Assembly: GCA_032622095.1 (NCBI GenBank)
Contig: CP136061.1
Span: forward strand, 92,235,845 to 92,299,844
Direction of reading: 5' to 3'
Source: Siphonodentalium dalli
Lineage: Eukaryota; Mollusca; Scaphopoda; Gadilida; Siphonodentaliidae
Length of the DNA: 64,000 bases
Position numbers and translations under genes: made by a program. The number at the start of each line of letters is the position of its first letter. The first letter of the stretch is position 1. The notes under the pieces were generated by a model that was not told where the DNA came from, ran no database searches, and was given only the letters and a program-made list of their open reading frames with translations. Shown in pieces: positions 1 through 10,979 of the stretch.

Positions 1-735
1 ATTGCATATCTCTCATCCAAAAAGGCACAAATTTGGTGCATTCAAACCACACGATGAGATTATTCTTATCACGGAGAAGAGTATGTATCAATCAGCCGGA
101 CATATTGTTTATCAATGTGTGTCCCTCTCATCTCCTAGGCACCCCTGACTCGAATGGCCCCACTTTTGACATCTTTAAACCACACAATTAGACTCCAGAT
201 ATCATGGGAATTATTATTTGTAAGTTTGGTGCTAATCCGCGACTAAACAATTTTTTATCAAATGTAGTGCCCACCCCACCCCATCTCTCAACAAATCAGC
301 ACCAATATGATGTCTTTAAAATTACACAATTAGATTCCTAATATCATGGATAAGAATGTGTATCAATTTGGTGGAAATTGGCTCTAACATATTGTGTATC
401 AATTTGGTGCCTCTCTCCCTTTCAGTGCACCCCTAACTCGAATGACGCCACTTCTGACAGCGTTAGGCCACGCCATTAGATACCTCATATCATGGGGATG
501 AATTTGCATAAGTTTTGGTGGCAATCGGCGACTAAATCAATTCTTATTATATTTAGTACCCAACCCACCGCACCACCCAAATCTTTCATCCCAACGACGC
601 CAATTAGGCGTCTTTAGATCACACAATAAGATTCCTTGTATCATGGAGAAGATCTCAGAAGAATTTGGTGGAATTCGGCGCTAGAATTATTTTTATCAAT
701 TTTGGTGTCCCTGTCACCTTCCGGGCATCCTGACG
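1..735. repeat. degenerate tandem array, unit about 144 bp
   Basis: Recurring blocks can be read directly: a CACCCCTGACTCGAATG-like block at about 140 and 428, with a decayed form at about 724. It alternates with blocks around ATATCATGG and AATTTGGTGG. The 288-296 bp spacing is twice a ~144-bp unit. The same unit occurs in reverse orientation at 36300-36711. No coding potential is seen. The array may continue to the left of the window. Confidence 0.7.
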
Positions 736-1172
736 AAAACGGACAATTTTTTGTTCTGTCCCTCCCCCTTTTCTGTCCCTGACAACAACGGCGTCACTTT
801 AGAAAATTGTAACCCTCGCCATTATCTTTCTTGTGAAAAGTTACCCATATTAGACCCCTGTTGTGCCATCTAGGTGGTCCATTGTAAATTTATATAGAAC
901 ACAGACATTCGCAAATATAGATATAGATGGTATTACCTAAAATCATTCGAAATCACAGGAAGTGTTATTAGCTGCCACATAGGATTAATACTAGGGAATG
1001 TAGAACTCAAATATTTAAAAAATCCATCACTATTGCATGGAACCAAGCGTATAAAAAGCAACGTGGTTGTGTACATGTATACATGTACATCGATTTGTGT
1101 ATCATGTGTGTTTGTGTGAGTGCTGTTGTGGCAGACCTAGGGCAGCAGAGCGCAATTTAGTCTCCACAATCA
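736..1172. other. no gene seen
   Basis: AT-rich sequence with small TACATGTA palindromes near 1072-1090. No ORF, RNA gene or element boundary could be supported. Confidence 0.5.
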
Positions 1173-1396
1173 TGCAAACTGTAATGCCCTAATTGATCGA
1201 CGTCTTAACCACAGCAGAATGATGGGTAACTTTTCGGAATTTAGTCGGAAATATGGCTTGTTGCTATTCATCGGAAAACTCTCCCCGAGAGCTTTCGGAT
1301 GAATGGCAACAAGCCTATTTCCGGCTAAATCCTGAAAGTTATCCATAATTCTACTGTGGTTAAGGAGTCGATTAATTGGAACATTACTGCATATGC
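1173..1396. repeat. hairpin / MITE-like inverted repeat, arms about 100 bp
   Basis: The left arm (about 1173-1275) is the imperfect reverse complement of the right arm (about 1295-1396), with a ~20-bp loop. Matching blocks include CTTAACCACAG with CTGTGGTTAAG and GGCTTGTTGCTATTCATC with GATGAATGGCAACAAGCC. A short non-autonomous foldback element is the simplest reading. No target duplication was resolved. Confidence 0.75.
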
Positions 1397-3674
1397 CCCT
1401 TCTGTTTTCTTGGAATAATACATTATCAATATCTCATGTTCATCGTGTTTTGTGCACAATAGTATAATTATGAAAAATGTGTCTTTCGTGTAACAATATA
1501 AGAACCCACGTATCATTCATGTGACAAGAGAAGTGTTATATGACAAAATCTCTTTAACAAGTGAGCACCTGAATATATTGAACTACTTTTCCTTCTTCGA
1601 CGTGGAACCGGAAAAGTCCAAATGCACAGGTTGCGTCTATTGTGTAACACATGTGTCTTTACTGTGAAATGTGACATTTCAAATCACACGTACAGTAACT
1701 TAAGAAATAACCATATGTATGTTGCATTATACACAGACAGACTGCGACATATTGGTCGCATATTATGATATCAGCCTCACCAACAGTTTATGTCATGTGA
1801 CGACGGTCGTCTATAATGTAACATAGATGTTCTCCCCGTAACATGTATAATAGTGAAATTTAATAATACTAAGTCATATGATTCACAGAGAGGTGTTTTA
1901 GTGGCCAGTGGTTCGGGCCTATCGGGTTAACATCATTAAAACAGTACCCAATATGATATGATATTCTCTCTGGAGGCATTCTTTAGTATCAGCGAAATGT
2001 AATTTACGAAAACAGCTGAATCTTCGCATGGAAAAGGCATGATTTCACACCATATAATGGGGAAAATCATATATATTAGTTCTAAGATAACACATTTTGA
2101 CAAGTTCGGGTTAGAAAATGAAGAAGTTCCCAACATTCTTTAAGACTGTGTGTTACAGTATAGAAATTATATATGAATAGCCAACATCACAACCCAACCA
2201 AATACAAATTATTGGCGATTAAGCCGGCATGTGTGAGTATTTGAATAACTCATGTCTACATATTCCAAACGATCACCAAATTACATTTTCTTCCAAATTA
2301 TATATTTTTTTCAATTATTACGAGACTGAAAACTGACTCGCTGCATCAAAAGTTCTGGTTACAAAACGTCGAACCGGACATCGAAAGCGGAACCTGTTTT
2401 CATAAATTGTAGCTTGTCAGTGGTTCGGACCTGCATAGTCGAGCCATGAATATACTCGAAGGTGTTTGTGGAATAAAGTAGAATTACCGCCCTTCGACTA
2501 TAGGACACAATCCAGATGTGTTGACACGAAAAGAAATGTCATGGCAAGTCAGAGCAATCACTTAAAAGTGTTGAATCTGTGGTAGCATCGACAATATGAT
2601 CCAATATAGGATGCTGTAAATACAAGAGGTATTGGCAAATTTGTATATAAACCATATAAAATGTGGGGGAAAACTCATCGAAGGGGCGAAGACATTATAA
2701 TTTCAATCTGTCGTATACACAAATGATAGTACATGTATAACGGTATTTAGTCATACTATAGTAGTAATAGACTAACAACGAAAGCTCGATCTTTATTGAT
2801 CCTTAAAACAATGCTATGACGTCACACCTTTGTTCACCTAGTCCAGTGTATAGGATAATGGATGGTTATTGTCGAGATCGTACATTATTTTTCAAACAAC
2901 GATTCATTATTTTAATATTGGACGCTCAATATCCAATTTAATGAACGGTTATTTTGCTGCAAACGATTTAATTTTATATGACATGCATGTATGATACCAT
3001 AATGCACGTAGCTATCTATAGACAACAGTTTTCAAGTATAATATCGCTCTGATTGATCGCTAGAACAGGAAAAACTTATATAAGAGCCTCGTCTCTAGGG
3101 TTGGGGTGAAATGGGTGGGGGCGTACAACTTTAAATTCCAGGCTGTCGTTTCATGAATAGGCATTAAGTTTGCATCTGTTAAAATTTATCGAATCTGATT
3201 CCGCTCCCGTGTGTCATTTTGTAGCACCACTCACGATACAACGTAAAATATATGTAGTAATTTATACATGTAAATGTAGTTCGATTTTCAGTATTACCCG
3301 CGATCCGCGATCTCAAACTCATGATCGCCAAATCTCCGAGTTTGCACACCACTCGCACCAATCTGCCATTCGATGTATAATTCTCCGCAAAATCCGAAAT
3401 ATGCCGCATAAATAATTTAATGCAAATGCCGAAATGTAAGGGCAAAACTCCCGATGATATTCGTAAATCTATCGCAGAAGGAACTCAGGGTCGGTACGTC
3501 GTGTTCATTCGACGGTCGGAAAAACAATGGTATTCTGCCTGTCCGTTAAGTTGACAATGGGTGAAGATGTCACGCCATCCGTGCAGCTAATGAGCGAGTG
3601 GATAGTGCCGAACACATGGTACAACTCAGATGCCTTGACCAAATTTCGGGTTACTCCATTCTATTAATACGTGA
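1397..3674. other. intergenic, AT-rich, no supported gene
   Basis: Only short random-looking ORFs are present (under 90 codons, on both strands). A TATATAAG motif at about 3077 and a TGACGTCA site at about 2818 are present but lead into no recognisable coding sequence. Confidence 0.5.
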
Positions 3675-4962
3675 GCACTGGGGGAAACTGTTTCACCAGA
3701 ATCGATTCTATCGCCCTTCCGGTTCCGTCTCTATCGAATTAAGTTCCGACTCTTTCGCGATTTCTAAAACATATTTTCAAAGTTTTGACCGTTGTTTATA
3801 GACTGAATGTCAAAACAGAATGTAGTTTCCAATAACAATCGACAGATTATGTCTTTATACGTGTTTATTGATGACAGTAATGCAAAATCGGCTGCATGTT
3901 GTGCACAGTTAGAGACGTAGTGCATTTGTGTGCATTTCCCATGAAAATTAAGCAGCACTTTGATGCTCAGATTATCGGCCTTGTCTACTTTAAATTGGAC
4001 TGAAACTTGTCATGTTTTATGGTTGAACATTAGATAATTATAATACAATACCTCCCGATGGTTCCTCGCCGTACACGTCCTTCAAATTAGTGCCTCAAAA
4101 AGCAACAAAAGGTTCCGATTCTATTGTGATGTTTATGTTCACGATCGGTTCTTTCGTTCCTGTTTACAGTACATTCATATTCGAGCAGATTATTTGATTG
4201 TACATCTATAGTTGCCCAATGAAAATACATGGTCATATATGGTTTAAAATGTATCCATAGTAAATCAATAGATGAGTTTTAGTGGTCCCAAACGATCATA
4301 GGTCAGATATTAAAGATGATCGACCGTTAATCTTTAATATCCAACCTAAGATGCTTTGGGACTACTGGAAAACTCATATTGGTGTTGCTGTGACTATAGT
4401 TTAAACCATATATGGTAATATGGCAACTAGAAACACAAATGAACTATCTGGTTGAATATAATATTGCATTAAACGGGGGGCGAAAGAACCGATCGTGAAC
4501 ATAAAAATCACATTAGAATCGGAACATTGCGTTGCTTCTTTGATGGATTAATTTTAGGGTCTTTTACTGTGAGGAGCCATCGAGAGCTGTGCTGTAATCG
4601 TGTCCTGGTGTTCGATCATACAAGAAGACATAGTTCAGTCTAATTAAAAGGTAAAAAGGCCGATAAAAGGAGCATCAAAATGCTGCTTAATTTACAAAGG
4701 AACTGCACACAAACACATTACTCTTCTAAGTGTGCACAAAATAGCCGACTTCGCATTATTATCACCAATAATTACGCACAAAGACACAATCTAGCGATAG
4801 TTTTTATAAAATACGTTCTGTTTTAACAGTTAGTGTATAAATGGAGGTCAAAACTTTGAAAACATTTGTTTCAAGTCGCGAAAGAGACGGGACTTAATTC
4901 GATAGAGACGGAACCCGATAGGCGATAGAATCGATTCTTGTGAAACAGTTTCCCCCCAGTGC
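3675..4962. repeat. 1.29-kb foldback element
   Basis: The outer ends pair: GCACTGGGGGAAACTGTTT at 3675 with AAACAGTTTCCCCCCAGTGC ending at 4962. Pairing continues inward through the CGATTCTATCG block, the AAAGTTTTGACC block, the AAGCAGCA / TGCTGCTT blocks, CACGATCGGTTCTTTCG with CGAAAGAACCGATCGTG, and the TATATGGTTTAAA block, to a centre near 4320. Arms of about 630 bp with many substitutions indicate an old foldback or two inverted copies. Short ORFs inside it are incidental. Confidence 0.75.
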
Positions 4963-5016
4963 AGTGAGACATCCATCAAATGGACTCGGACATGTTTTAA
5001 GTCAGATAATAGGTTC

Positions 5017-5097
5017 AAATTGTACATTATTTCAGCGAATGGAACGATCTCGACCTACGGTCTCGATCGATCCATTCCCTGAAATAATGTACAATTT
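5017..5097. repeat. short hairpin, arms about 38 bp
   Basis: AAATTGTACATTATTTCAG at 5017 pairs with CTGAAATAATGTACAATTT ending at 5097. GATCTCGACC and GGTCTCGATC flank the turn. The sequence is related to the block at about 2850-2900, so this looks like a dispersed piece rather than a regulatory stem. Confidence 0.6.
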
Positions 5098-5233
5098 TCA
5101 CCCGTTATCCTATACTTATTGACGGAGTTTGAGCTCGTGTTTCATGATGTATCCACAACTTTTGCCAATTTGACATCAGGTCAAAGAAAACATATTTGTG
5201 TTTCGAGTTTCCCCTGCTTACCATATTTTATAT

Positions 5234-6296
5234 TATTATCCATCCCTTAACTAACAACATTTCCAATTGGGCAAAAGCCGCCGCGTGATAGTCCTGGAAA
5301 AAGTCATATTGGACTCCCGAAAGTCATATTGGACTCCCGACTGTACAATATGACTTTTCATATTGGACTCCGTGACGTCACGAATATAAAGTTATTATAC
5401 AATGTTGTGTACAGTATGTGTTTTTCTTGTACGAGTCCAGGTTGTGGTGAAAAGTCATATTGGACGAGACACGCCAGTGTCGAGTCCAATATGACTTTTC
5501 ACCTCAACCTGGACGAGTACAAGAAAAACTGATACTGTACATAACATTGTATAATGACATTTTTATTATCCATCTGTATGTTTATCCAAATTTTGGAAAT
5601 AAAACTTTTGTGGTTATTTTTGGTATTTGTCGGCACTTAATTCTCTATAAAAGCCTGTACCGTATATTGATCATCAGAAAGCATGATTTGGAAAAGTAAA
5701 CACGGAAGTGAGAAAAAACTCAATGCGGAAGTGAAACGTCTGCTAAAATCCATCAATGTTGCGCGCGCATCACAATTTCACCGATTCATTTCGCAATAGA
5801 GTTAATTCGTGACGTCACGGAGTCCAATATGAAAAGTCATATTGTACAGTCGGGAGTCCAATATGACTTTCGGGAGTCCAATATGACTTTTTCCAGGACT
5901 ATCACGTGGCGGCTTTTGCCCATTCGGAAATGGTGTTAGTTAAGGGATGGATAATATTTAACTCTATTGCGAAATGCATCGGTGAAATTGTGATGCGCGC
6001 GCAACATTGATGGATTTTAGCAGACGTTTCACTTCCGCATTGAGTTTTTTCTCACTTCCGTGTTTACTTTTCCAAATCAGGCTTTCTGATGACCAATATA
6101 CGTTACAGGCTTTTATAGATAATTAAGTGCCGACAAATACCAAAAATAACCACAAAAGTTTTATTTCCAAAATTTGGATAAACATACAGATGGATAATAA
6201 AAATGTCATTATACAATGTTGTGTACAGTATGAGTTTTTCTTGTACTCGTACAAGAAAAACACATACTGTACACAACATTGTATAATAACTTTATA
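5234..6296. repeat. nested inverted duplication (A-B-A'-B')
   Basis: Segment A (5234-5386) contains repeated GAGTCCAATATGACTTT / AAAGTCATATTGGACTC words and a TGACGTCACG site. It is the reverse complement of A' (5808-5956). Segment B (5388-5802) recurs reverse-complemented as B' (5958-6296). B contains its own hairpin (about 5393-5565), with TACAATGTTGTGTACAGTAT-type arms. B' keeps only the outer arms of that hairpin and lacks the central GTCCAGGTTG...CAACCTGGAC portion. This is a compound foldback element, and it encodes nothing recognisable. Confidence 0.8.
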
Positions 6297-6487
6297 CTAT
6301 TCAATGTTTTTCATATTTACCAATATATATTTGAAAAAAAAAAAAAATGTTTAATGTCTCAGAATTGGTTGTTATCAGCCAAAGCATTATGCTTATTTGT
6401 TTATATCGTAGAGCGTATTAGCGATTGTATCACGACAGCTCGGACAAAAGAGCCATATTTTGTAGACATGTATATGTGTTTCAAATC

Positions 6488-7785
6488 CAGTCCGTGAAAC
6501 CGACATTTTGAGCTTTATTTCTTGGCACTAGACAATATGGCGACAAACTTGGCCGCCGTTTTTTTTTCTGACGGGTCAATAAGTCAGTTTTTTATGCAAA
6601 TTATAGTGATAAAATGTTATCATATGTATAAAATGAATATATTTTGTGAAGGTAAGATATAATACCACCTGTATGACAACATTGGAACTCGTTGTCCAAG
6701 ATGGCCTCCAAAATCTTAGCTGGAAGTGGACACTTTTAGGTATTTCACTAATATCTTCTATATCAGTTTCTGCTGTTTGAACTGGTTGAGAATTGTCTCT
6801 TCATTGTGTATTGGTCATATTATTTGACTATTGCATTGGGGCAATGAATGTACCATTCATGAGGTACCAGGCCCTTCTGATACCTCAACAATTCATTTTT
6901 ACACCACGCGGTATATTCTAGTCATATTTCGACAGAACCTTGCGATGTAAGTGTGGCATGAGAATTGCTCATGTTAATTGATCATTGGAGCAATGAAATA
7001 TGCCATTCATTGGGGGTACCAGCCCCTTCCGATCCCTCAAAAATTCGAGTTTAGAGAGCGCGGAATAAAATTTCACAAAAAATCACCATTGGGATTCCAG
7101 TCATATTTCATAAAGAAATGGACTTAGCTTTGCAACAATTATAAGTGAGACGTAACATTACTTATGAATATGCCAACTCTACAGAACCAACATTGCCACT
7201 TTGGGTCAAAATCGCGACCAAAATGACGGCCAAAATGTGGAAATGTTAGAGTTGTCCACAGTATGCAATGCAATCGCTTATAGGTTGTTGTTTATTTACA
7301 ACATTGGCTAATCTGTCTTATATAAATTGAATAATAGCATTGCTGATGTACCTAGGTAAATTGTTACTATTTAACCACTGAATATATCATAATTATTGGA
7401 ATGTTCCATAACAAACTGGACATCAAAATCGGCAACAAATCACTTTTCATGTTTGGACCATTTTTTTCAAGTAAGATGGAGCTATCTTTGGTATCAAAGG
7501 TTAATATTGATTGGATCTGTCTTAAATACATTACACTTAGAAACAAAATTACTGAAGATGGTTTGGAAAATCGCAACCAAATTTGGTAAAAATGTAGATA
7601 TTTCGCATATATCCCGAACATTATTCTCTGCTGTTCCGAAAAGGTAGTCCATTGTGACTCACTTCGCTATTAAACACGTTACTGGATCAGCTTATAACTA
7701 TATGTTCTATTCTGATTGTCCCTTTACGTTATGCGGTATTTACAATTAATTTTAAAGGATGCAGTATGGAAGTTTACCGAAAACG
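6488..7785 (+). repeat. dispersed repeat family A, copy 1
   Basis: Begins near CAGTCCGTGAAACCGAC and continues through AGCTTTATTTCTTGGCAC, ATATGGCGACAAA, AAGATGGCCTCCAAAATC and TTTCATGTTTGGACCATT. The order matches the copy at 23316-24700 and the reversed copy at 28420-29517. It breaks off at about 7785, where it joins a different repeat (family X). Short in-frame stretches are not conserved as ORFs between copies, so I treat it as non-coding mobile DNA of unknown class. Confidence 0.65.
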
Positions 7786-8373
7786 GACGGAAGGCAGCAT
7801 CATTGATACACATTAGTTTGTCGCCGATTTCTTTCCAACTAAACTTAATTATATGGTTGCTCCTTGCAATGAGGAATCTAAAGTTTAAGGTTTCGAGAGT
7901 GGTGGCGTCAGTGATTGTGGTTAGTGGGGGCATCATAATGGGTAAACATATTCCCACTGACCACCAACAAACGTATCTGTATGCCAGCAATGAGTCTAAT
8001 GGCACATGTGGTTTAAAGTTGGCAAATCAGTGTCGTGCGTTAGGGATGGATAGCTAGAAGCACCAAAATTGACAAAGCCGCGTTGTTACCGAAATTTGCT
8101 TTTTAATTTGGCACCCGAATGCTATACAATGGATCCAATGGTGTGGTATAAAAATATCAATGTGACGCACTTTGAGTTAGGAGTGGGTGGTGATACCAAC
8201 ATTTATTTTAAAAAAAACAATTGAAAACCGTGTTCTTTTAAAGACGTAGATTGTCCATTTAATGACTGAATTTGATGAGTGAGTATACTTAGGCATTACC
8301 GATTCTGGAAGAATGTGGAAATCATATACTACCGAAAATACAACCACGTTTTATACCATTTCAAAAAAAAAAA
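7786..8373 (+). repeat. dispersed repeat family X, uninterrupted copy
   Basis: Starts GAAAACGGACGGAAGGCAGC and runs to about the TATACCATT at 8360. A second copy lies at 36712-36933 plus 43282-43580, where a 6.3-kb transposon has split it at CTAATG. Here CTAATG (7996-8001) is present once, so this copy preserves the empty site. A ~100-bp segment (about 8037-8135) is missing from the second copy. A 113-codon ORF (7716-8057) overlaps it but is not kept in the other copy. Confidence 0.75.
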
Positions 8374-8534
8374 ATAAGGATTAACTGTCATGTGGACTGT
8401 TTTTATGGAGATGTAGCGGTGATGTAAGTGGACACAACTTGTGTAAAACCCGAAGGGTTTTACATACAAGTTATGTCCACTTACCTCACCGTTACATCTC
8501 CATAAAAATAGTCCACATGACAGTTAATCCTTAT
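8374..8534. repeat. near-perfect palindrome, arms about 78 bp
   Basis: ATAAGGATTAACTGTCATGT at 8374 pairs with ACATGACAGTTAATCCTTAT ending at 8534. The turn is at GTAAAACCCGAAGGGTTTTAC. Very few mismatches suggest a young MITE or hairpin element. It abuts the A-rich end of repeat X. Confidence 0.85.
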
Positions 8535-8639
8535 ATTTATATACATTTAGCGAAAAAGCCACTTTTGTAAATATATTTAAATCGAAAAGTGTATCGTGAC
8601 AAGATCAGCCCAAAATACCCAATAGCACCCTTGGCAAAA

Positions 8640-9055
8640 GTTAATAGGAACAATTTCTCTTCATGTTGAAACCCGATGATGTATTAAGTCAATCCTGCGC
8701 GAGTCAAAATGCGCCCAAAGCATTACGCGTTCGTCTTTCCAAACCTAATGACGTATCGATGGCGTTATTAGCTTGGTGTTATGAGGCGTTGCGCATTCAC
8801 CGAGAAATAACTGCAACTAGCCACGTGGGCGCCGACCAATCAGAATGCTGGATTTAGTGATGACAACACTTAGTGTGTAATTATATATATATATAGTATG
8901 AAAATTAAGAAAGGTGTCCGTTCATTGTGAATATTTATTACATGTATGTGCATACAGCTATACCGGTCTCGGCACATCTTGCCTTTTCAATAGCTTAGAA
9001 ACACTGATAAAAGTATGTACTCTTCTTGGAGTCTGAAAGGAAGTTCATGTTGAAT
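8640..9055 (+). mobile_element. probable pseudo-LTR of a Penelope-like element
   Basis: Positions 8900-9047 are repeated, inverted, at 15250-15396, immediately upstream (in minus-strand sense) of a Penelope-like coding remnant. In the plus sense this segment has ACCAATCAGAATGC (a CCAAT box, about 8837), then a TATATATATATAGTA run (about 8885), then the shared block. That arrangement fits a promoter-bearing pseudo-LTR. The link to Penelope rests on the adjacency at 15.2 kb. No coding part follows here, so it would be a solo remnant. Confidence 0.4.
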
Positions 9056-9734
9056 CACGTGATAATTACATTTAATTGAATTAAATTACACGAGGAACCT
9101 CATTAAATCGTTATGGCTTTGACAGAGAGACGCCCTCATACGGGCGTTTCTAACGGTGCCTCTATCATTAAACGCTTGGACATAATGGTCATTTTATTTC
9201 AGTTTGATGTCGTTTAATCTGTTGATGGTTTTGTGGTGGCGATTCCGTCTTCATCCAATGTTTTTGTCCTTAATGATTATCACTTGCGATCTTTAATGGC
9301 CACATTCTATACGAAACTTGTGTATTTGCGCTATATTTATGTTGCTTCAAAACAAGATTTTATACGGTGTAAAATTATTGATCATTGTTGTGATATTTTC
9401 GCTCAGTGAAGTTGTTTTTTATCCACTGGAATTTTCTGTAATATATTCAATAAGCGCAATTTGATGAGGTTCCCATGATAGTGATACACAAAACAGTAAG
9501 ATAGAAGTAATAAAGACATCCGCCTGTCGCGTGTTTCCAGAGTGAGAAATACATGAGGTCTCCAGTATTATTTTATTTAGATAATGGCATGAACTTCAGC
9601 TTGGTAATACAATCCGTGTGAGCTTAATTGTGCATGTTGGAATATATATAGTAACGGAACACGAATTCCAGTCGACACACTAGTGTTTCTATGTGGGGTT
9701 TTAGCTTGACCATAGGTGTTATATTCAAATATGC
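9056..9734. other. no gene seen
   Basis: AT-rich, with only short ORFs on both strands. No repeat boundary or motif could be supported. Confidence 0.5.
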
Positions 9735-10050
9735 AGGTACGGAAGTCACTCCCCACTTGCCATGTAACGACATGGTCAACAAAAGTTGAGAACTTCCGTA
9801 GAAATGTGAAGTTATAAAATTATACGGTTTAAGATGAATATATCCATGGGCGCGTTATTATTGGAATCAAGATTCCACTGGCATATTAGTTCCGAAGTCG
9901 CTCACCAATTGCCATGTAACGACATGGTCAACAAAAGGTGAGAACTTCCGTAGAGATATGAAGTCAACAAAAGGTGAGAACTTCTGAAGAGACTTGCATG
10001 AATTTGGTTTTGAAATTATAAAGTTTAAGATGAATGAATATGTTCGTGAG
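9735..10050. repeat. tandem duplication, unit about 155 bp
   Basis: The block GCCATGTAACGACATGGTC is followed by AACAAAAG, GAGAACTTCCGTAGA and (A/T)TAAGATGAAT. It occurs at about 9758 and again at about 9911. The second copy has an additional small internal duplication of GTCAACAAAAGGTGAGAACT at about 9963. CATGTAACGACATG is itself palindromic. Confidence 0.7.
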
Positions 10051-10083
10051 CGTTTATTTTCGATTGAGCGAGGGTTTAAACTG

Positions 10084-10495
10084 GCGACAGTGTTAGGGTT
10101 AAGACATCCCCACGATTCATTACCCTACTGAGCCAAACTTTAAATATTTTTGCGTGTAGAACTCCACGTCGGACACAAGTTGTCAAAAAAGAAATGGTGC
10201 CTCACCATACTTATTCCTGGAAATAAATTGGCATTTCCACAACTACCCCCTTTTGTGCACAAAATTTCAATATAGAAAAATACCACCACCCCTACCAAAT
10301 TTGGCGACCAATGTAGCCGCTTGACGAACAATCCCACACAAATGGCCGAGGAATTAACATAGCCTATGAATTTCTGTTTTCTTTCACATTAAACAACCGA
10401 AGATATTATACACCATTCAGCTGCCGGTATTTTTTATGCTGACTCGAGTTTCCCTACACAAATGCCAAGGGGCATAATTTCAAGTATTTAGTTGC
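10084..10495. repeat. direct repeat R, copy 1 (about 412 bp)
   Basis: Begins GCGACAGTGTTAGGGTTAAG and ends AAGTATTTAGTTGC. Nearly identical to 13543-13956, in the same orientation, 3,459 bp away. The two copies bracket the family A inverted repeat at 10980-13140. The family is unknown and no conserved ORF survives. The bracket may be chance, or the R copies may belong to a larger composite element. Confidence 0.85.
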
Positions 10496-10979
10496 GTATA
10501 ACCTATACGCAACCAAACATGTGTGGATTTTTGCTTGAACATATATCAAATTGTCACAGAATACATAATATTAATAAAAAACGTGCTTTCCAGACAAGAA
10601 CTACACCAATTCTCCCTGTATTGGGTTGTATTTAACCCCCTGTTCCAGACATTGGCCGCAAAATAAAACTTCGTCGGAACACCTATGTTCCACTTTAACC
10701 CCCAGCAGACACCACACCATTGGGACTCCAGCCACTTTTTTCCTGTTTTATGTCTTTACACGACAACATAAATAGTTTTTAAAACAACATAAATACCCAA
10801 AAAGCGCGATTTTCGAGTCGAAAATCGTTTGTTTTGGTCGCGGAAAACACACAGGGATATATAATAACGCCGATTTGACAATGTAACTGGATGCCAGTAA
10901 TAACAGTCTTCAAGACGCAAAAATGTCGCATTTCATTACATGGATGGAAATGACAAATTTGTAACTTGAATTACCCATT

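Noticed and set aside
7716-8057. 113-codon plus-strand ORF
   Set aside because: It spans the junction between repeat A and repeat X. The matching region at 36712-36933 does not keep the frame.
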